This document shows, piece by piece, positions 51,188 to 60,181 of a stretch of 60,408 nt of DNA. How positions within the stretch are numbered: the first letter of the stretch is position 1; each line of letters begins with the position of its first letter. Position numbers and translations under genes: made by a program. The stretch covers positions 1-60,408 of the forward strand of contig CALDGQ010000096.1 in the NCBI GenBank assembly GCA_937941765.1, read 5' to 3'. This DNA is from an uncultured Saprospiraceae bacterium (GTDB lineage: Bacteria > Bacteroidota > Bacteroidia > Chitinophagales > Saprospiraceae). The notes under the pieces were generated by a model. The model made no database searches and had not been told where the DNA came from. It saw only the letters and a program-made list of their open reading frames with translations.

Positions 51188-52009
51188 TTAACTAACCTTC
51201 TTTTTTTTCTTTTTCTTTTTTGTGCTTTTAGCTTTCCGTCGACCTTTTTCATTTTTGGCGAGGAATTCGTTGGCTAAATTAAAAAAGTTAACAGCACCTT
51301 TACTGGCAGCATCATGAAGAACAACTGGAATATGCAAGGTTGGTGCTTCTCCGATTTTGGAGTTTCTGTGAATAATAGTTTTATAAACTTCTTTTTTGAA
51401 AGTTTTAGTAACCTCCTTAACAACCATATTTGCCAATCTCAATCGCTTGTCATACATGGATAATAAGATCCCTTCAATTTCAAGATCGTTGTTTAAATTT
51501 TGTTGTACTAAAGCAATTGTGTTTTTCAACTTCCCTAAACCTTCCAATGCAAAAAATTCACATTGTACCGGAATCAAAACGGAATCTGCTGCAGTCAACG
51601 CATTTAAAGTAACCAATCCAAGAGAAGGTAAACAATCGATAATGACATAATCGAAAATCTCTTTTACTTCGTCCACCATGTTTTTCATGATGAATTCTCT
51701 CTTCATCTTATTTACTAATTCTACCTCAGCACCAACTAAGTCGATGTGAGAAGGAAGGAGATATAAATTTGGAGTGGTGGTATCAATGATTGCTTCCCTA
51801 GCAGAGATACCATTGACCAAACAATCGTAAGTACTATACTCAATTGCGTTGGGATCATATCCAACACCACTTGATGCATTCGCTTGAGGATCTGCATCAA
51901 TTAATAAAACTTTTTTTTCTAATATTGCGAGACACGCTGCTAAATTAATAGCAGTGGTTGTTTTTCCAACGCCCCCTTTTTGATTCGCAATAGTGACTAC
52001 TTTTCCCAT
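51188..52009 (-). CDS. parA: Chromosome-partitioning ATPase ParA (Soj type)
   Basis: 273 residues. Deviant Walker A KGGVGKTT at 11-18, A' motif [15 protein letters not shown], Walker B-type [18 protein letters not shown]. No N-terminal HTH, so this is the small chromosomal Soj-like form. The C-terminal tail is almost entirely Lys/Arg ([17 protein letters not shown]), which may add nonspecific DNA affinity. Directly followed by parB and then DUF5683. Confidence 0.95.
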   Translation of the reverse strand: MGKVVTIANQKGGVGKTTTAINLAACLAILEKKVLLIDADPQANASSGVGYDPNAIEYSTYDCLVNGISAREAIIDTTTPNLYLLPSHIDLVGAEVELVNKMKREFIMKNMVDEVKEIFDYVIIDCLPSLGLVTLNALTAADSVLIPVQCEFFALEGLGKLKNTIALVQQNLNNDLEIEGILLSMYDKRLRLANMVVKEVTKTFKKEVYKTIIHRNSKIGEAPTLHIPVVLHDAASKGAVNFFNLANEFLAKNEKGRRKAKSTKKKKKKKKVS

Positions 52010-52035
52010 AATTTTTTGTTGCTTACAATTTTTAA

Positions 52036-52716
52036 TTAAAATGTTAGCGATTCTCCCATAGAAGGTAAAATTAATTCTTTTCCTCTTAGTCTGAAAGCAC
52101 CCTTTGCTTTTTCGTGATCGATTTTAATAACATCAAAAGTATCAAAATGACAACCGATGATTTTGTCACAACCAATAAATTCAGCAGCCACCGCAGCATC
52201 CTCATATCCCATTGTGAAATTATCACCTACCGGCAGCACAGCAAAGTCAAGATTTGGATACCAATCCTTAATTAATTTCATATCCAATGTCAACGCAGTA
52301 TCTCCAGCAAAATAACAAGACTTACCATCTGCATCAATGATAAATCCTCCTGGATTGCCACCATAAGCACCATCCGGCATTACACTAGAATGAACTGCCA
52401 CCACAGATCGGACATTACCGAATTTGAATTTCCATTGACCTCCAAAATTCATTGGATGTCCTTGTACGCCTTTTTGTCCATACCAACTCACGATTTCAAA
52501 ATTAGAAACGATTTTAGCATCACAAGATTTTGCAATGGCTTCTGCATCTGTTACGTGATCTTCATGACCATGCGTGATCATAATATAATCAGGTTTCAAT
52601 TCCTGAATATTGATATCTCGTGCTGCAGGATTTGGACTAATAAAAGGATCAAAGAGTAAAGTAGCGGTACTTAACTTCAATAGAAATGTCGAATGACCTA
52701 AGTATGTCAATTCCAT
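52036..52716 (-). CDS. UPF0173 metal-dependent hydrolase (metallo-beta-lactamase fold)
   Basis: 226 residues. Begins [14 protein letters not shown]; metal site [15 protein letters not shown] (HxHxDH), then [34 protein letters not shown] and CHFDTFDVI. This matches UPF0173 (YtkL-like), zinc-dependent hydrolases of unclear substrate. Cytosolic. Located 26 nt upstream of parA on the same strand, so it may be the first gene of the par operon. Confidence 0.92.
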   Translation of the reverse strand: MELTYLGHSTFLLKLSTATLLFDPFISPNPAARDINIQELKPDYIMITHGHEDHVTDAEAIAKSCDAKIVSNFEIVSWYGQKGVQGHPMNFGGQWKFKFGNVRSVVAVHSSVMPDGAYGGNPGGFIIDADGKSCYFAGDTALTLDMKLIKDWYPNLDFAVLPVGDNFTMGYEDAAVAAEFIGCDKIIGCHFDTFDVIKIDHEKAKGAFRLRGKELILPSMGESLTF

Positions 52717-52888
52717 AAAATAAATTCAGTTTTCTCAATCGGTAAGATAATACGTTTTATGTAAAATTCTGTGTTAGCAAACCCATTTTTCTATATATAA
52801 TATAAATTGTATCCAATAATTTCCGCTCCTTCACATAAATTACATTTTGTATATCAAAGATTTTCAACAAAGAGCCCATTCCTTTGTT

Positions 52889-52896
52889 TACTTTTG
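52889..52896 (+). promoter_or_regulatory. Putative -7 box of the FMN reductase gene
   Basis: TACTTTTG matches TAnnTTTG and lies 21 nt before the ATG at 52918. No good -33 element at standard spacing. Confidence 0.35.
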
Positions 52897-52917
52897 AATC
52901 AAATTAAATCAAAAGCA

Positions 52918-53460
52918 ATGATTACAGTTATAAGCGGAACGAATAGAATTGGTAGTTATACAGAGAAAATATCAGATCAATATCTAAAGATTCTTGAGAA
53001 TGCAACGGATGAAAAAGTGTCCTATCTTAAGTTGATTGATTTACCCAAAGACTTCGTTGAATCCAATATGTATGCACCTACCAATCAGCATCCTGAAATC
53101 ACCAAATTACAAGATGAGCACTTAATGAATTCGGATCGAATCATCGTTATTTCACCTGAATATAATGGTAGCTTTCCTGGGATTTTAAAATTCTTTTTAG
53201 ATGCTTGTTCTATCAGAAATTATGCAGAAACCTTCAAAGGAAAAAAAATATTGTTAGTCGGAGTAGCGAGTGGTCGTGCAGGAAATTTAAGAGGAATGGA
53301 TCATCTAACCGGTGTTTTTAATCATGTTGGCTCCATCGTTTATCCCAATAAATTACCAATCTCTAATGTCAAAGCGGTGATTGATGAAGTAGGAGATTTA
53401 AAGGATAAATCAGTTTTAGGAGCAATGGAAGATCAAGTGAACGGATTTTTGGACTGGTAA
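52918..53460 (+). CDS. NADPH-dependent FMN reductase family protein
   Basis: 180 residues from the ATG at 52918, which opens the conserved first strand MITVISGTNRIGSYT; the longer open frame from 52807 has no family match. Flavodoxin-like fold: TNRIGS (phosphate loop), VISPEYNGSFPGILKFFLDAC (the PEYNxSxPGxLKNxxD signature) and VGVASGRAGNLRG. Reduces flavins or quinones/azo compounds with NAD(P)H in the cytosol. Confidence 0.92.
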   Translation: MITVISGTNRIGSYTEKISDQYLKILENATDEKVSYLKLIDLPKDFVESNMYAPTNQHPEITKLQDEHLMNSDRIIVISPEYNGSFPGILKFFLDACSIRNYAETFKGKKILLVGVASGRAGNLRGMDHLTGVFNHVGSIVYPNKLPISNVKAVIDEVGDLKDKSVLGAMEDQVNGFLDW

Positions 53461-53488
53461 TTTCTTTCTTTAAAAAATTAATACTCAA

Positions 53489-53525
53489 AAAAATCTTGTT
53501 GATGTAATTTCGGCAAGACTTTTTT
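53489..53525. terminator. Bidirectional terminator between convergent genes
   Basis: AAAAATCTTG (53489-53498) pairs with CAAGACTTTTT (53514-53525 region), with one G-U pair. An A-run precedes and a T-run follows, suiting both the FMN reductase (+) and the glycosyltransferase (-). Confidence 0.6.
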
Positions 53526-53574
53526 ATCGAAATTGATAATACATAACAAATATTAGGAATTTACAATTAGGTTG

Positions 53575-54684
53575 TTATAATTTCCGCAAACACATCTTGG
53601 TTTTAAAAATGGTCCAATAACTAGGCACATACGGATCTCCTTTGCTTAATTTAGTTTTCCATTTTTTATAGAAGTATTGAAATTCTTTGTGCTCACGTTT
53701 TGCGTTGCCGTAAACTTCACTGGTTCCACGACTTTTTGATTCGTAATGAGTAATAACTACGTCTGGATTCAAGACTATTTTTTTTCCAGTTTCGTGGATC
53801 TTGAAACATAAATCTACATCATTGAATGCAATAGGTAAATGGTCTTCATCCATTCCACCTACATTGACAAAATCCTGTTTAGAAATGAGTAAACAAGCTG
53901 CTGTCACTGCACTACAATATCTTGGCTCACTACCCATAAACAATTGATTATCAATAGGTCGTTGATTGGTATTCATGTGATTAATGAATAGATTATTGCT
54001 ATGTTCTTTTCCAAACCAAACACCATCATGTTGTATCGTACCATCTGGATATAATAATCTTGCACCAACAATTGCAACTTCCTCATTTAAATAGGATAGC
54101 ATTTTATGAACCCAGTTTTTTGTAATAATTTTGGTGTCATTATTTAGCAAAAGCAAAAAGTCAGTATCAATTTTTTCAACAGCCCAATTGTGGATCGCAG
54201 CATAATTGAAAGGCCGGTCAAAATGTAACAATGAAATACGATCTTTGCCTTGTATATACTTCGTTAGCTGATCAATCGTCTTTTGATCACTTTGATTGTT
54301 GATTAAAAAGAGTTCGTAATTTTTAAAATTCGTATTTAATTCAATGCTATCTAGGCAGGTAATTAATATTTCAATTTCATTTTTGAAGGGGATTAGAATG
54401 GAAACTTTTTTCGAAGCTAAATAAGTAAAGTCCAAATTTTTATTTTCATTCGGAACCTTACTAATTTCGTTAAAAAATAAGTCTTCAGGTTTCTTGATAT
54501 TAGGAAATTTTGAAGAGTCAACATATTGTTGGATTCGATCGGTGTCATTTTTGGAAAGATACCAACTATTGGCGGATGTAGCTAATCCTACTAATTCCAA
54601 AACCTTATAAAACCCATTAGTGATCCACATAGACGGTGGCTCATGTTGTATGGCTAGGATAAAAGTTTTGATAAGAGCAAGCAT
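53575..54684 (-). CDS. Family 2 glycosyltransferase
   Basis: 369 residues. A GT-A domain occupies about 90-330: VSILIPFKNEIEILITCLDSI, LFLINNQSDQKT, FNYAAIHNWAVEK, FLLLLNNDTKI (the DxD-like NND) and NVGGMDEDHLPIAFNDVDLCFKI with the acidic catalytic region. The N-terminal 85 residues are helical with a hydrophobic stretch at the start. O-antigen/rhamnosyltransferase-like organisation; acceptor unknown. No other sugar genes nearby. Confidence 0.9.
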   Translation of the reverse strand: MLALIKTFILAIQHEPPSMWITNGFYKVLELVGLATSANSWYLSKNDTDRIQQYVDSSKFPNIKKPEDLFFNEISKVPNENKNLDFTYLASKKVSILIPFKNEIEILITCLDSIELNTNFKNYELFLINNQSDQKTIDQLTKYIQGKDRISLLHFDRPFNYAAIHNWAVEKIDTDFLLLLNNDTKIITKNWVHKMLSYLNEEVAIVGARLLYPDGTIQHDGVWFGKEHSNNLFINHMNTNQRPIDNQLFMGSEPRYCSAVTAACLLISKQDFVNVGGMDEDHLPIAFNDVDLCFKIHETGKKIVLNPDVVITHYESKSRGTSEVYGNAKREHKEFQYFYKKWKTKLSKGDPYVPSYWTIFKTKMCLRKL

Positions 54685-54797
54685 GAGATCGTGTTCGTGA
54701 TATTATATTACATTGGCAACTTCTTGCAACAAAATTACAAAAATAACCAGTTATACATGTTGGAATAGATCAAATGCTATGTTTGGAGTGAAAAAGA

Positions 54798-56048
54798 TCA
54801 CTCCACCCAATCCGCCACAAAAACATTCGTATCACGCCCACCACCATTATTACGATTAGATGAAAAAGACAATTGCTTCCCATCTGGTGAAAACATCGGG
54901 AATGCATCAAATGTATTGTCAAAAGAAATTTGTTCCAATCCAGTGCCATCTAAGTTGATAGAAAAGATATTAAAAACTCTTTTTGACTCATTATGATGAT
55001 TGGTAGAGAATAATATTTTTTCACCTGAAGGATGGAAATAAGGAGCCCAATTAGCACCACCTAAGTCCGTGATTTGTTTCAAATCGGAACCGTCTATGTT
55101 GCAAACATATAATTCCATTTCAGTCGGTTGTACCAGTCCTTTTGCAAGCAAGTCTTTGTATGCTTTTTGAGCTTCAGGAGTTTTGGGTCTAGAAGATCTG
55201 AAAATTAATTTTTTACTATCAGGACTAAAGAATGCGCCACCATCATATCCTAATTCACTAGTTACTTGAACTAAATTGGAACCATCAATGTCCATCACAT
55301 ATAATTCCAAATCACCTGAACGAGTGGAAGTGAAAACTATCTTTTTGCCATCCGGAGAAACTGTTGGCTCTGCATCATAACCGGGTTCATCGGTCAATTG
55401 TCTGATGATATTTCCTTCTAGGTCGGCTTCATAAATATCAAAATCTTCAAACACGGCCCACACGTATTTACCACCAAGTGTACGAGGTGCATGTGGACAA
55501 GCTGCATCTCCTTTGTGCGTCGATGCATAAATGATACTTTTATTTCCAGGCATAAAATAAGAACAAGTTGTTCTTCCTTTTCCGGTGCTAATCATAGGTG
55601 GTGCGAATGTTTTTGTTTTTTCAGTAGCTACATCCATAAAAAATATCTGATCACATTGGGCACCCCAAGCTTCATTCGTTGCTTGAAAAACCAATTGCTT
55701 ACTATCTGTACTCCAATATGCTTCTGCATTATCTCCTCCAAAAGTCATTTGACGAACATTTTTAAAATGCTTTTCTTTTTCATAATGCTTTTTCTGTGGC
55801 CCAACAGGTCTTGTTCCATGATGCGAACTTCCATATGCCTTATCTCCTTCTTTTTTAGCATGCTCATGTCCCGCATGATGTTCCGTTTTTTCTTTTTTAT
55901 CAGTGCTATGATTTGCTTCAGCATGTTTGGACTGTTCTCTTTCACTGGTATTAATAGTAGGAGGAGCAACATCAACTGGCTTGTTCGGAATTTTTGAATT
56001 ACAAGCTAAGATGAAAACTAATAGAAGGAAAGAAACGTATTTAAACAT
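54798..56048 (-). CDS. Lipoprotein with a PD40/TolB-like beta-propeller and His-rich linker
   Basis: 416 residues. Lipobox LACN (Cys16). Residues about 40-95 are a hydrophilic linker with ten His (for example EHHAGHEHAKKEG, SSHHG). The rest is a propeller of WD40-like/PD40 repeats: YDAEPTVSPDGKKIVFTSTRSGDLELYVMD, YDGGAFFSPDSKKLIFRS and FDAFPMFSPDGKQLSFSSNRN. TolB-like propellers mediate protein contacts in the periplasm or at the surface. The His-rich linker may bind metal. Divergent from the substrate-binding protein gene. Confidence 0.88.
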   Translation of the reverse strand: MFKYVSFLLLVFILACNSKIPNKPVDVAPPTINTSEREQSKHAEANHSTDKKEKTEHHAGHEHAKKEGDKAYGSSHHGTRPVGPQKKHYEKEKHFKNVRQMTFGGDNAEAYWSTDSKQLVFQATNEAWGAQCDQIFFMDVATEKTKTFAPPMISTGKGRTTCSYFMPGNKSIIYASTHKGDAACPHAPRTLGGKYVWAVFEDFDIYEADLEGNIIRQLTDEPGYDAEPTVSPDGKKIVFTSTRSGDLELYVMDIDGSNLVQVTSELGYDGGAFFSPDSKKLIFRSSRPKTPEAQKAYKDLLAKGLVQPTEMELYVCNIDGSDLKQITDLGGANWAPYFHPSGEKILFSTNHHNESKRVFNIFSINLDGTGLEQISFDNTFDAFPMFSPDGKQLSFSSNRNNGGGRDTNVFVADWVE

Positions 56049-56158
56049 GAGTCAAAATTTAAGCAATTATTTTAATCTACAAGACTACCACTTTATTTGC
56101 CTAAAAATTATTTTCTTGCGTAATATTAATGTCATAAACAATATTTAAAACCACTCAT

Positions 56159-57775
56159 ATGAATAAAGTATTCGTTCTATTATTCACCTTAATTTTTTTG
56201 ATCGGTTGTAGTTCAGATACAGCAACTAATGGAGGAGCAACTCAAGCCGCTGGAGCCAAGAAAGTATTTGTCTATAATCAAATTAATTCCATTACTTCAT
56301 TAGATCCTGCTTTTGCTAGAAGTCAAAATAACATTTGGGGGGTCGACCATTTGTTCAATGGATTGGTTCGGTTAGATGAGCAGTTAAACATTAAACCTTC
56401 AATCGCTAAATCTTGGGAAATTTCTGAAGATGGAAAAACCTATACGTTTCGATTACGAGACGATGTATTTTTTCATGACCACGAAATTTTCGAATCAGGG
56501 AAAGGAAGAAAAGTAGTAGCTCAAGATGTAGTCAATTCTTTTAATCGAATTGTAGATAATAAAGTAAATTCTCCAGGAAGCTGGTTATTTAAAGGTAAAA
56601 TTGATGAAAACAATGCTTTTACAGCTATAGATGAAAGTACTTTTGTTTTAAAATTAAATAAAGCATTTCGACCAATGTTGGGAATTCTGACGATGCAATA
56701 TTGTTCGATTATTCCACAAGAAGTAGTCAATCAATTAGGCAAAGATTTTAGAAGTAATCCTATAGGTACAGGACCCTTTAAGTTCAAAAAATGGATTGAA
56801 GGTCAGGCATTGTTTTTGACCAAAAATGAAAACTATTTTGAAGGTTCAAATGCATCAAATGTGGATGGAGTGAAAGTGGAATTCATGTCAGATCGGAAAA
56901 CTGCATTTTTGGAAATGATGAAAGGAAAAATCGATTTTATGTCTGGTCTAGAGTCATCCATTGCAAATGAATTATTGACGCCAACAGGGGAGTTGAACCC
57001 TCAAAAGAAAGACCAGTTACAATTGCTAAAAGCACCCTATTTGAACACAGAATACTTAGGGATCAATTTGAAACAAAACCCTTCGAATCCATTGATGAAG
57101 AAAAAAGTAAGGCAGGCTTTAAACTATGGTTTTGATCGTGCTCAAATGCTGAAAACCTTGAGAAATAACATAGGAAAGCCTGCAGATGCGGGGTTCACTC
57201 CAAGAGGGCTGCCATCTTATAATGCCGATGCTGCTCCAGGATATAATTACAATCCAGATAAAGCACGTCAATTGCTGAAAGAAGCGGGATATCCAAACGG
57301 AAAAGGTTTGTCAGAAATTGAATTATTGACGAACAAAGATTATCTAGATCTTTGCACATTTATAGCAAGACAATGGGAAGATTTGGGTGTTAAAGTAAAA
57401 ATTGAGTTGATGGAATCAGCCACACTTCGTCAGCAAATGACAAATGGGAATGCTGATTTTTTCCGTGCTTCCTGGATTGCTGATTACCCAGATGCCGAGA
57501 GTTTTTTCACCGTTTTTTATAGTAAAAATGCAGCACCTCCAAGATATACTCGTTTTGAAAATGCAAAGTTTGATCAGCTTTATGAGCAAGCATTACAAGA
57601 AAATGAGGATGCAAAAAGATATGATTTGTATCATCAAATGGATCGGATTTTAATTGAAGAAGCACCCGTCATCTTTTTATTTTATGATGAAACTGCGTTG
57701 TTTGTTCAAAAAGATATAAAAGGAATTAGTAAGAATGCGATTAATTTGTTGGATGTGCGAGGTGTGCGTAAGTAG
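56159..57775 (+). CDS. Peptide/solute-binding lipoprotein of family 5 (OppA/DppA-like)
   Basis: 538 residues. Lipobox LIGC (Cys17). SBP_bac_5 features: NQINSITSLDPAFARSQNNIWGVDHLFNGLV, KPSIAKSWEISEDGKTYTFRLRDDVFFHD, KKVRQALNYGFDRAQML and PDKARQLLKEAGYPNGKG. It would capture peptides or similar solutes for an ABC importer. No permease or ATPase gene is next to it, so partners lie elsewhere or it works as an orphan receptor. Confidence 0.92.
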   Translation: MNKVFVLLFTLIFLIGCSSDTATNGGATQAAGAKKVFVYNQINSITSLDPAFARSQNNIWGVDHLFNGLVRLDEQLNIKPSIAKSWEISEDGKTYTFRLRDDVFFHDHEIFESGKGRKVVAQDVVNSFNRIVDNKVNSPGSWLFKGKIDENNAFTAIDESTFVLKLNKAFRPMLGILTMQYCSIIPQEVVNQLGKDFRSNPIGTGPFKFKKWIEGQALFLTKNENYFEGSNASNVDGVKVEFMSDRKTAFLEMMKGKIDFMSGLESSIANELLTPTGELNPQKKDQLQLLKAPYLNTEYLGINLKQNPSNPLMKKKVRQALNYGFDRAQMLKTLRNNIGKPADAGFTPRGLPSYNADAAPGYNYNPDKARQLLKEAGYPNGKGLSEIELLTNKDYLDLCTFIARQWEDLGVKVKIELMESATLRQQMTNGNADFFRASWIADYPDAESFFTVFYSKNAAPPRYTRFENAKFDQLYEQALQENEDAKRYDLYHQMDRILIEEAPVIFLFYDETALFVQKDIKGISKNAINLLDVRGVRK

Positions 57776-57816
57776 AATGTTTTTACCCCTGTCTGCTCTG
57801 ACGGGAGTCAGGCAGG

Positions 57817-57872
57817 CATCCCTGTACTAGCATAGCTGGACGTCCCTTTGAATAAATGGAAGAGGAGCACGT
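57817..57872. repeat. CATCCCTGTAC composite repeat core, copy 2
   Basis: CATCCCTGTACTAGCAT, AGCTGGACGTCCCTT and AAATGGAAGAGGAGCACGT align with 49166-49226. The element continues to a GAATTTG-AATA-CAAATTC hairpin at 57993-58010 and is not interrupted by a REPIN-like element. Confidence 0.75.
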
Positions 57873-58033
57873 GAGTACACGAAACAAGTACACGTACCAT
57901 CCTTCCTTTTCAAGGAAGGACTATCCGCAGGATTAGAGGATGGATCCTACGAAACAAGATCAAATTCTTATAAATATAAACAGTATCCTTCCGAATTTGA
58001 ATACAAATTCTCCCTCCTTTTTCCGGAAGTACA

Positions 58034-58070
58034 AAAAAAGCCGCTACTCAATAAGAGCAGCGGCTTTTTT
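58034..58070 (-). terminator. Terminator of the peptidoglycan-binding repeat protein gene (bidirectional)
   Basis: A strong 16-bp stem, AAAAAAGCCGCTACTC (58034-58049) with GAGCAGCGGCTTTTTT (58055-58070), has one mismatch and a 5-nt loop. A-run and T-run flank it. It lies 21 nt past the stop of the minus-strand gene and could also stop readthrough from the plus strand. Confidence 0.88.
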
Positions 58071-58091
58071 ATATTCTTAAAAATGAAAGTC

Positions 58092-59060
58092 TTATTGACC
58101 TACACCTAAAGCTTTTAAAGTCTCAAGGTTAAGGTTACCTACAGGTAAACCTTTATCATTTTGGTATTGCTTAAGAGCAGTCTGAGTTTTAACACCCATA
58201 ACACCATCCGCTGTACCTGGGTTGTAACCAGCAGCAGCTAATGCAGATTGAACTTGTCTAACTTTGCTAGAAGTAGTTCTTTCAGCACAAAGAATTTCAG
58301 TCCAAACAGTGAAACCACCTTTCTTAACTAATCTTCTTTCGTTGATGTTTGTGTAAACAGCAGGAATATCAATAGTTCTTGTTGATTCAGGAGAAACTAA
58401 AACTTTCTTAGTTACTGTCTTGTACTGAGCTTCAACTGGAATTTCTTCCACACGCGCAGGCGTATCAATTACTTGTCTAGTTACAGTCTTGTACTTCGCA
58501 GGCTTAACGTCTTCTGTAGTTGTTGCAGGAGATGCTAAAACTTGGTAAGTTTCAGTTCTGTACTTAGCAGGAATTTTTTCGTAACAAGCAACATAACAGT
58601 CTTCAGGATTCTGAGAGAAACAGTTAGGAGACTTCTTCTTCTTAACCCACTGTCCTCTTTCTGGAGTTTCCAAAACTTGTCTTGTGTTAGTTTCGTACTT
58701 AGCAGGAATCGTTCTGATCGTTCTTTTCTCTGGCTCAGACATCATTTGCTCAGAAACTGTCTTGAAAGTAGCAGGAATAGTTCTGTACTTGATAGATGCT
58801 TCTTTAGCTAAAACTCTTTCAGTTACTGTTTCGTAAACTGCAGGAATTTTTTCTAAACGTGTAGAAGCTTCTTTTTTGATCTTAGAAACAGAAACTGTTT
58901 CATAAACATCAGGAATTTTACATTTAGCATAGCACTTGCCATACTCGTTTGTTGGAGGTAAATCACCAAAAGGAGTGTCAGTATCTACTTGTGCAGTAGC
59001 CATTGTAGAAATACACATCGCAATTACCAATACTAGAAGGGTACTTAGTTGGATCCTCAT
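58092..59060 (-). CDS. Secreted repeat protein with C-terminal peptidoglycan-binding domain
   Basis: 322 residues. Signal peptide to about residue 23 (STMATAQ). Residues 48-260 consist of about eight units of 22-25 residues on the pattern IPAxYxTVTxxVLxxPA, unit 4 carrying a Cys-containing insertion (SPNCFSQNPEDCYVACYEK). The C-terminal 55 residues are a PG_binding_1 domain (KVRQVQSALAAAGYNPGTADGVMGVKTQTALKQYQ). Six Cys in the mature protein suggest disulfides. Likely a periplasmic or envelope structural protein. Consistent synonymous codon choice and a strong terminator hint at high expression. Confidence 0.82.
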   Translation of the reverse strand: MRIQLSTLLVLVIAMCISTMATAQVDTDTPFGDLPPTNEYGKCYAKCKIPDVYETVSVSKIKKEASTRLEKIPAVYETVTERVLAKEASIKYRTIPATFKTVSEQMMSEPEKRTIRTIPAKYETNTRQVLETPERGQWVKKKKSPNCFSQNPEDCYVACYEKIPAKYRTETYQVLASPATTTEDVKPAKYKTVTRQVIDTPARVEEIPVEAQYKTVTKKVLVSPESTRTIDIPAVYTNINERRLVKKGGFTVWTEILCAERTTSSKVRQVQSALAAAGYNPGTADGVMGVKTQTALKQYQNDKGLPVGNLNLETLKALGVGQ

Positions 59061-59260
59061 AATACTCTATTTAAGTTTTTAAAAATTAGATAAATAATAC
59101 ATTATTGTTTCGACGCCTATAATGTCAAACAGTCACTCTTTAAAACATTGAAAATTAAATTAATAACATGTTATAAAAAAGTATAATATATAGACGCAAT
59201 CGACCACAAAGTTAATTAAATTCTTATTGGAGTTTATCTTAATTAACATGATTTTTTCAT

Positions 59261-59292
59261 AAAAAAAAGTGATAACCATTCATGACTATCAC
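59261..59292 (-). terminator. Rho-independent terminator of the T9SS/cohesin-like gene
   Basis: On the minus strand, GTGATA and TATCAC (59287-59292 and 59269-59274) form a 6-bp stem with a 12-nt loop, followed by eight T residues. It lies 33 nt after the stop codon. Confidence 0.7.
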
Positions 59293-59324
59293 CTTCAAAT
59301 AAGCAAAGTAAAATAATTTAGCGA

Positions 59325-60062
59325 TTATAATTTTAATATTTTTTCTGTTTTTATTTCGTTATTTCCGTCAGTCCATCGTACTAAATAGATTCCAGGAGAT
59401 ATAGCGGATAAATCTATTTCATTTTGTTGTAATATATAATTTTTTGGTTTGTAGGTATTTAGTGTAGTTCCAGCAGGGCTTAACAATTCAATTGTTGTAT
59501 TTGACGAGAAACTTGATTGAATGGTTGCCTTGTCTTTTATAGGATTTGGAAAAATTGAAATTTCGGAGGATCCCTCGGCTTCATCTTGGGTGAAAATTAA
59601 TTCGATTCCAAAGTGTTCTCCGCTTTCTTTATAGGCTTCAGTTGCCATCTTATGATGATTAATTTTTACTGCATCCACCAAAGAAATGTTCTTTTCAGTT
59701 GTTAATTTTATTGAAAAGATTAATTCATCGGCTACAAAATTCCGTTTTGTTCCTGAAAACCAATTGGTAAAAATTAATCCTTCTGCTGCTTTATGGCATC
59801 CAAAATTGTTTTTTGTTAAGAATGGAATCTCACCGGGAATCACATCAACAAATGAAATCCCTTCAGTTAATTCGAATGCGAATTGATATCCGATCATGTT
59901 TTTATTATTGGCAGCTCGAAATTCAATAACATATTCGTTTCCCTTTTCCAATAGCTGGTCTTCTATTTTCAAGACAAAAGGGCTTTCACCGTTAATATTA
60001 ATAGCTGATATAGAAATGCTGAGTAGCATCCCAAAAAGTAGGACAAGATATTTCATGTTCAA
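59325..60062 (-). CDS. T9SS type A sorting-domain protein with cohesin-like domain
   Basis: 245 residues. Signal peptide to about residue 20 (LLFGMLLSISISA). Residues about 25-155 have a cohesin-like beta-sandwich pattern (EYVIEFRAANNKNMIGYQFAFELTEGISFVDVIPG). Residues about 170-245 are a type IX secretion sorting domain: ISIFPNPIKDKATIQSSF, ELLSPAGTTLNTY, IDLSAISPGIYLVRWTDG and terminal KTEKILKL. The product should be exported across the outer membrane by T9SS and released or anchored. No catalytic domain is visible. Confidence 0.88.
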   Translation of the reverse strand: MNMKYLVLLFGMLLSISISAININGESPFVLKIEDQLLEKGNEYVIEFRAANNKNMIGYQFAFELTEGISFVDVIPGEIPFLTKNNFGCHKAAEGLIFTNWFSGTKRNFVADELIFSIKLTTEKNISLVDAVKINHHKMATEAYKESGEHFGIELIFTQDEAEGSSEISIFPNPIKDKATIQSSFSSNTTIELLSPAGTTLNTYKPKNYILQQNEIDLSAISPGIYLVRWTDGNNEIKTEKILKL

Positions 60063-60181
60063 TAATTTGTTGGTCTAACTTACAAAAAAATTGTCACATT
60101 TTCATCCAATCCTAATCAAAATAGACGCTATGGTAAGAAAGTAAACGTGTTTGGTAGTTTTAAAAAATAAACGTTTTAAAA

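Larger units (their letters stand above)
57776..58091. other. Repeat-rich intergenic region
   Basis: 316 bp without a gene. In order: a CTGAC-GGGA-GTCAG hairpin within a CCTGTCTG/CAGGCAGG pair (57788-57816), the CATCCCTGTAC repeat core (57817-57872), a GTACACGTA-containing spacer with CCTTCCTTTTCAAGGAAGG, a GAATTTG-N4-CAAATTC hairpin (57993-58010) and a strong terminator (58034-58070). Confidence 0.7.

Noticed and set aside
55491..55997. 168-codon plus-strand open frame
   Set aside because: It is antisense to the His-rich propeller lipoprotein, which has a clear lipobox and PD40 repeats.
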